From an uncultured Clostridia bacterium (GTDB lineage: Bacteria > Bacillota > Clostridia > Christensenellales > CAG-917): a DNA stretch of 6,177 nt. Location: positions 1 to 6,177 of the forward strand of contig CAMGKS010000074.1 of NCBI GenBank assembly GCA_946056785.1, given 5' to 3'. A program made the position numbers and the translations under genes. Below, piece by piece: positions 5,916 through 6,177 of this stretch; positions within the stretch are counted from its first letter, which is position 1, and every line of letters begins with the position of its first letter. The notes beneath the pieces are model-generated. The model did no database searches. It worked only from the letters and a program-made list of their open reading frames with translations, and was not told where the DNA came from.

Positions 5916-5938
5916 GTTAAAATAACATAAATTTTAAC
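5916..5938. repeat. Inverted repeat GTTAAAAT / ATTTTAAC
   Basis: Perfect 8-base arms at 5916-5923 and 5931-5938 flank a 7-base centre AACATAA. The arm and spacer geometry loosely recalls a recombinase core site, but the arms are simple AT-rich sequence and lack a recognisable dif pattern. No role is assigned. Confidence 0.35.
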
Positions 5939-5981
5939 TTGCAAAATCAACTGCAAACTAAACCGAAAATGAAATTTGCTT

Positions 5982-6054
5982 GTTAGCTACCAACTATCTT
6001 ATAAAAACATAAATTAGCTTACATTAGATTGTATTAGCTTACTATCTGAATTGT
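5982..6054. repeat. Degenerate direct repeats containing TTAGCT
   Basis: ATTAGCTTAC occurs exactly at 6013-6022 and 6033-6042, heading units of about 20-22 bases that both end in TTGT. A looser copy with GTTAGCTAC then ACTATCT lies at 5982-5998, and ACTATCT recurs at 6041-6047 apart from one flanking base. They lie in the gene-free spacer between the PadR-like gene and the tRNA. No function is evident. Confidence 0.4.
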
Positions 6055-6076
6055 AAAATTAAATCAACTGTACCAT

Positions 6077-6102
6077 TGCAAAATAAAAATGCAAAATAAA
6101 AA
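6077..6102. repeat. Perfect 13-base tandem repeat TGCAAAATAAAAA
   Basis: Two exact copies lie at 6077-6089 and 6090-6102. On the - strand they read as T-rich units immediately after the tRNA terminator stem, so they supply repeated T runs that could act as backup termination sequence. Confidence 0.6.
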
Positions 6103-6120
6103 ACCTCTCGACTGAGATGT
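6098..6120 (-). terminator. Rho-independent terminator of the tRNA-Trp gene
   Basis: Read on the - strand, CATCTC-AGTC-GAGAGG (6119 to 6104) forms a six-position stem with one A/G mismatch and a four-base loop, followed at once by TTTTTT (6103-6098). It starts only a few bases after the tRNA CCA end, as expected for a terminator of the tRNA transcript. Flanking A and T bases can extend the stem. Confidence 0.7.
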
Positions 6121-6122
6121 TT

Positions 6123-6177
6123 TGGCAGGGGAGACGCGATTCGAACACGCAACCAGCGGTTTTGGAGACCGCTGCTC
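6123..6177 (-). tRNA. tRNA-Trp (anticodon CCA), 5' part outside the window
   Basis: On the - strand the visible 55 bases begin in the 3' side of the D stem (GAGC, then A26). The anticodon stem GCGGT/ACCGC encloses the loop CTCCAAA, with anticodon CCA, so it reads the UGG tryptophan codon. A five-base variable region TGGTT follows, then the T arm GCGTG-TTCGAAT-CGCGT with two G-T pairs, the acceptor strand CTCCCCT, discriminator G and an encoded CCA. About 21 bases at the 5' end lie beyond position 6177. In many Bacillota tRNA-Trp precedes secE-nusG; here a terminator follows instead, so that arrangement is absent on the downstream side. Confidence 0.93.

Noticed and set aside
5916..5938. The GTTAAAAT / ATTTTAAC inverted repeat as a dif-type site
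   Set aside because: The arms are only eight bases of simple AT-rich sequence, lack the usual Xer arm pattern, and lie 2.5 kb from the recombinase gene.
2320..6177. An integrated element between the recombinase and the tRNA-Trp gene using the tRNA 3' end as attachment site
   Set aside because: No second copy of the tRNA 3' sequence is visible in the window, the recombinase is not next to the tRNA, and no other element genes are present.
1..6177. CRISPR array, rRNA, riboswitch, toxin-antitoxin pair or insertion sequence
   Set aside because: No regularly spaced 25-40 base repeats, conserved RNA motifs, small paired genes or transposase with terminal inverted repeats were seen on either strand.

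Overview
The window is AT-rich bacterial DNA with compact genes, AGGAGG/AAGGA-type ribosome binding sites and ordinary TGA/TAA stops, so the standard bacterial code applies. The protein families and base composition suggest an uncultured Bacillota member, probably a Clostridia-like one. That placement is an inference from style, not from a marker gene. Four protein genes lie on the + strand, and part of a tRNA gene on the - strand runs off the right edge.

Left block (1-1920): about 250 bases of AT-rich DNA carry several pairs of short direct repeats and then a good sigma-A-type promoter. Next comes a two-gene unit: an Lrp/AsnC-family regulator overlapping by ATGA with a class I/II PLP aminotransferase. 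The pair resembles the alaR-alaT (yugG-yugH) arrangement of Bacillus subtilis, so amino-acid-responsive control of a transaminase, possibly for alanine, is the simplest reading.

Middle block (1921-3908): a complete tyrosine recombinase with all six catalytic residues sits alone between two spacers of about 400 and 536 bases. Its length from the best-supported start (GTG at 2320, 350 residues) and several sequence stretches resemble the single Xer recombinase XerS rather than a phage integrase. No other mobile-element genes are visible. Its leader holds three copies of AACGCAAGT and a hairpin.

Right block (3909-6177): a large monocistronic gene encodes an unusual protein of 642 residues. It has an N-terminal PadR winged helix-turn-helix, a linker of about 400 residues rich in Asn/Gln/Glu/Ser, and four C-terminal membrane segments, which suggests a membrane-tethered transcription regulator. 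After a perfect hairpin and a stretch of short repeats comes a rho-independent terminator for a - strand tRNA-Trp (CCA anticodon) cut by the window edge.

The most interesting item is the membrane-anchored PadR protein. Next are the isolated XerS-like recombinase with repeat-bearing flanks and the direct-repeat ladder in front of the Lrp-type operon.
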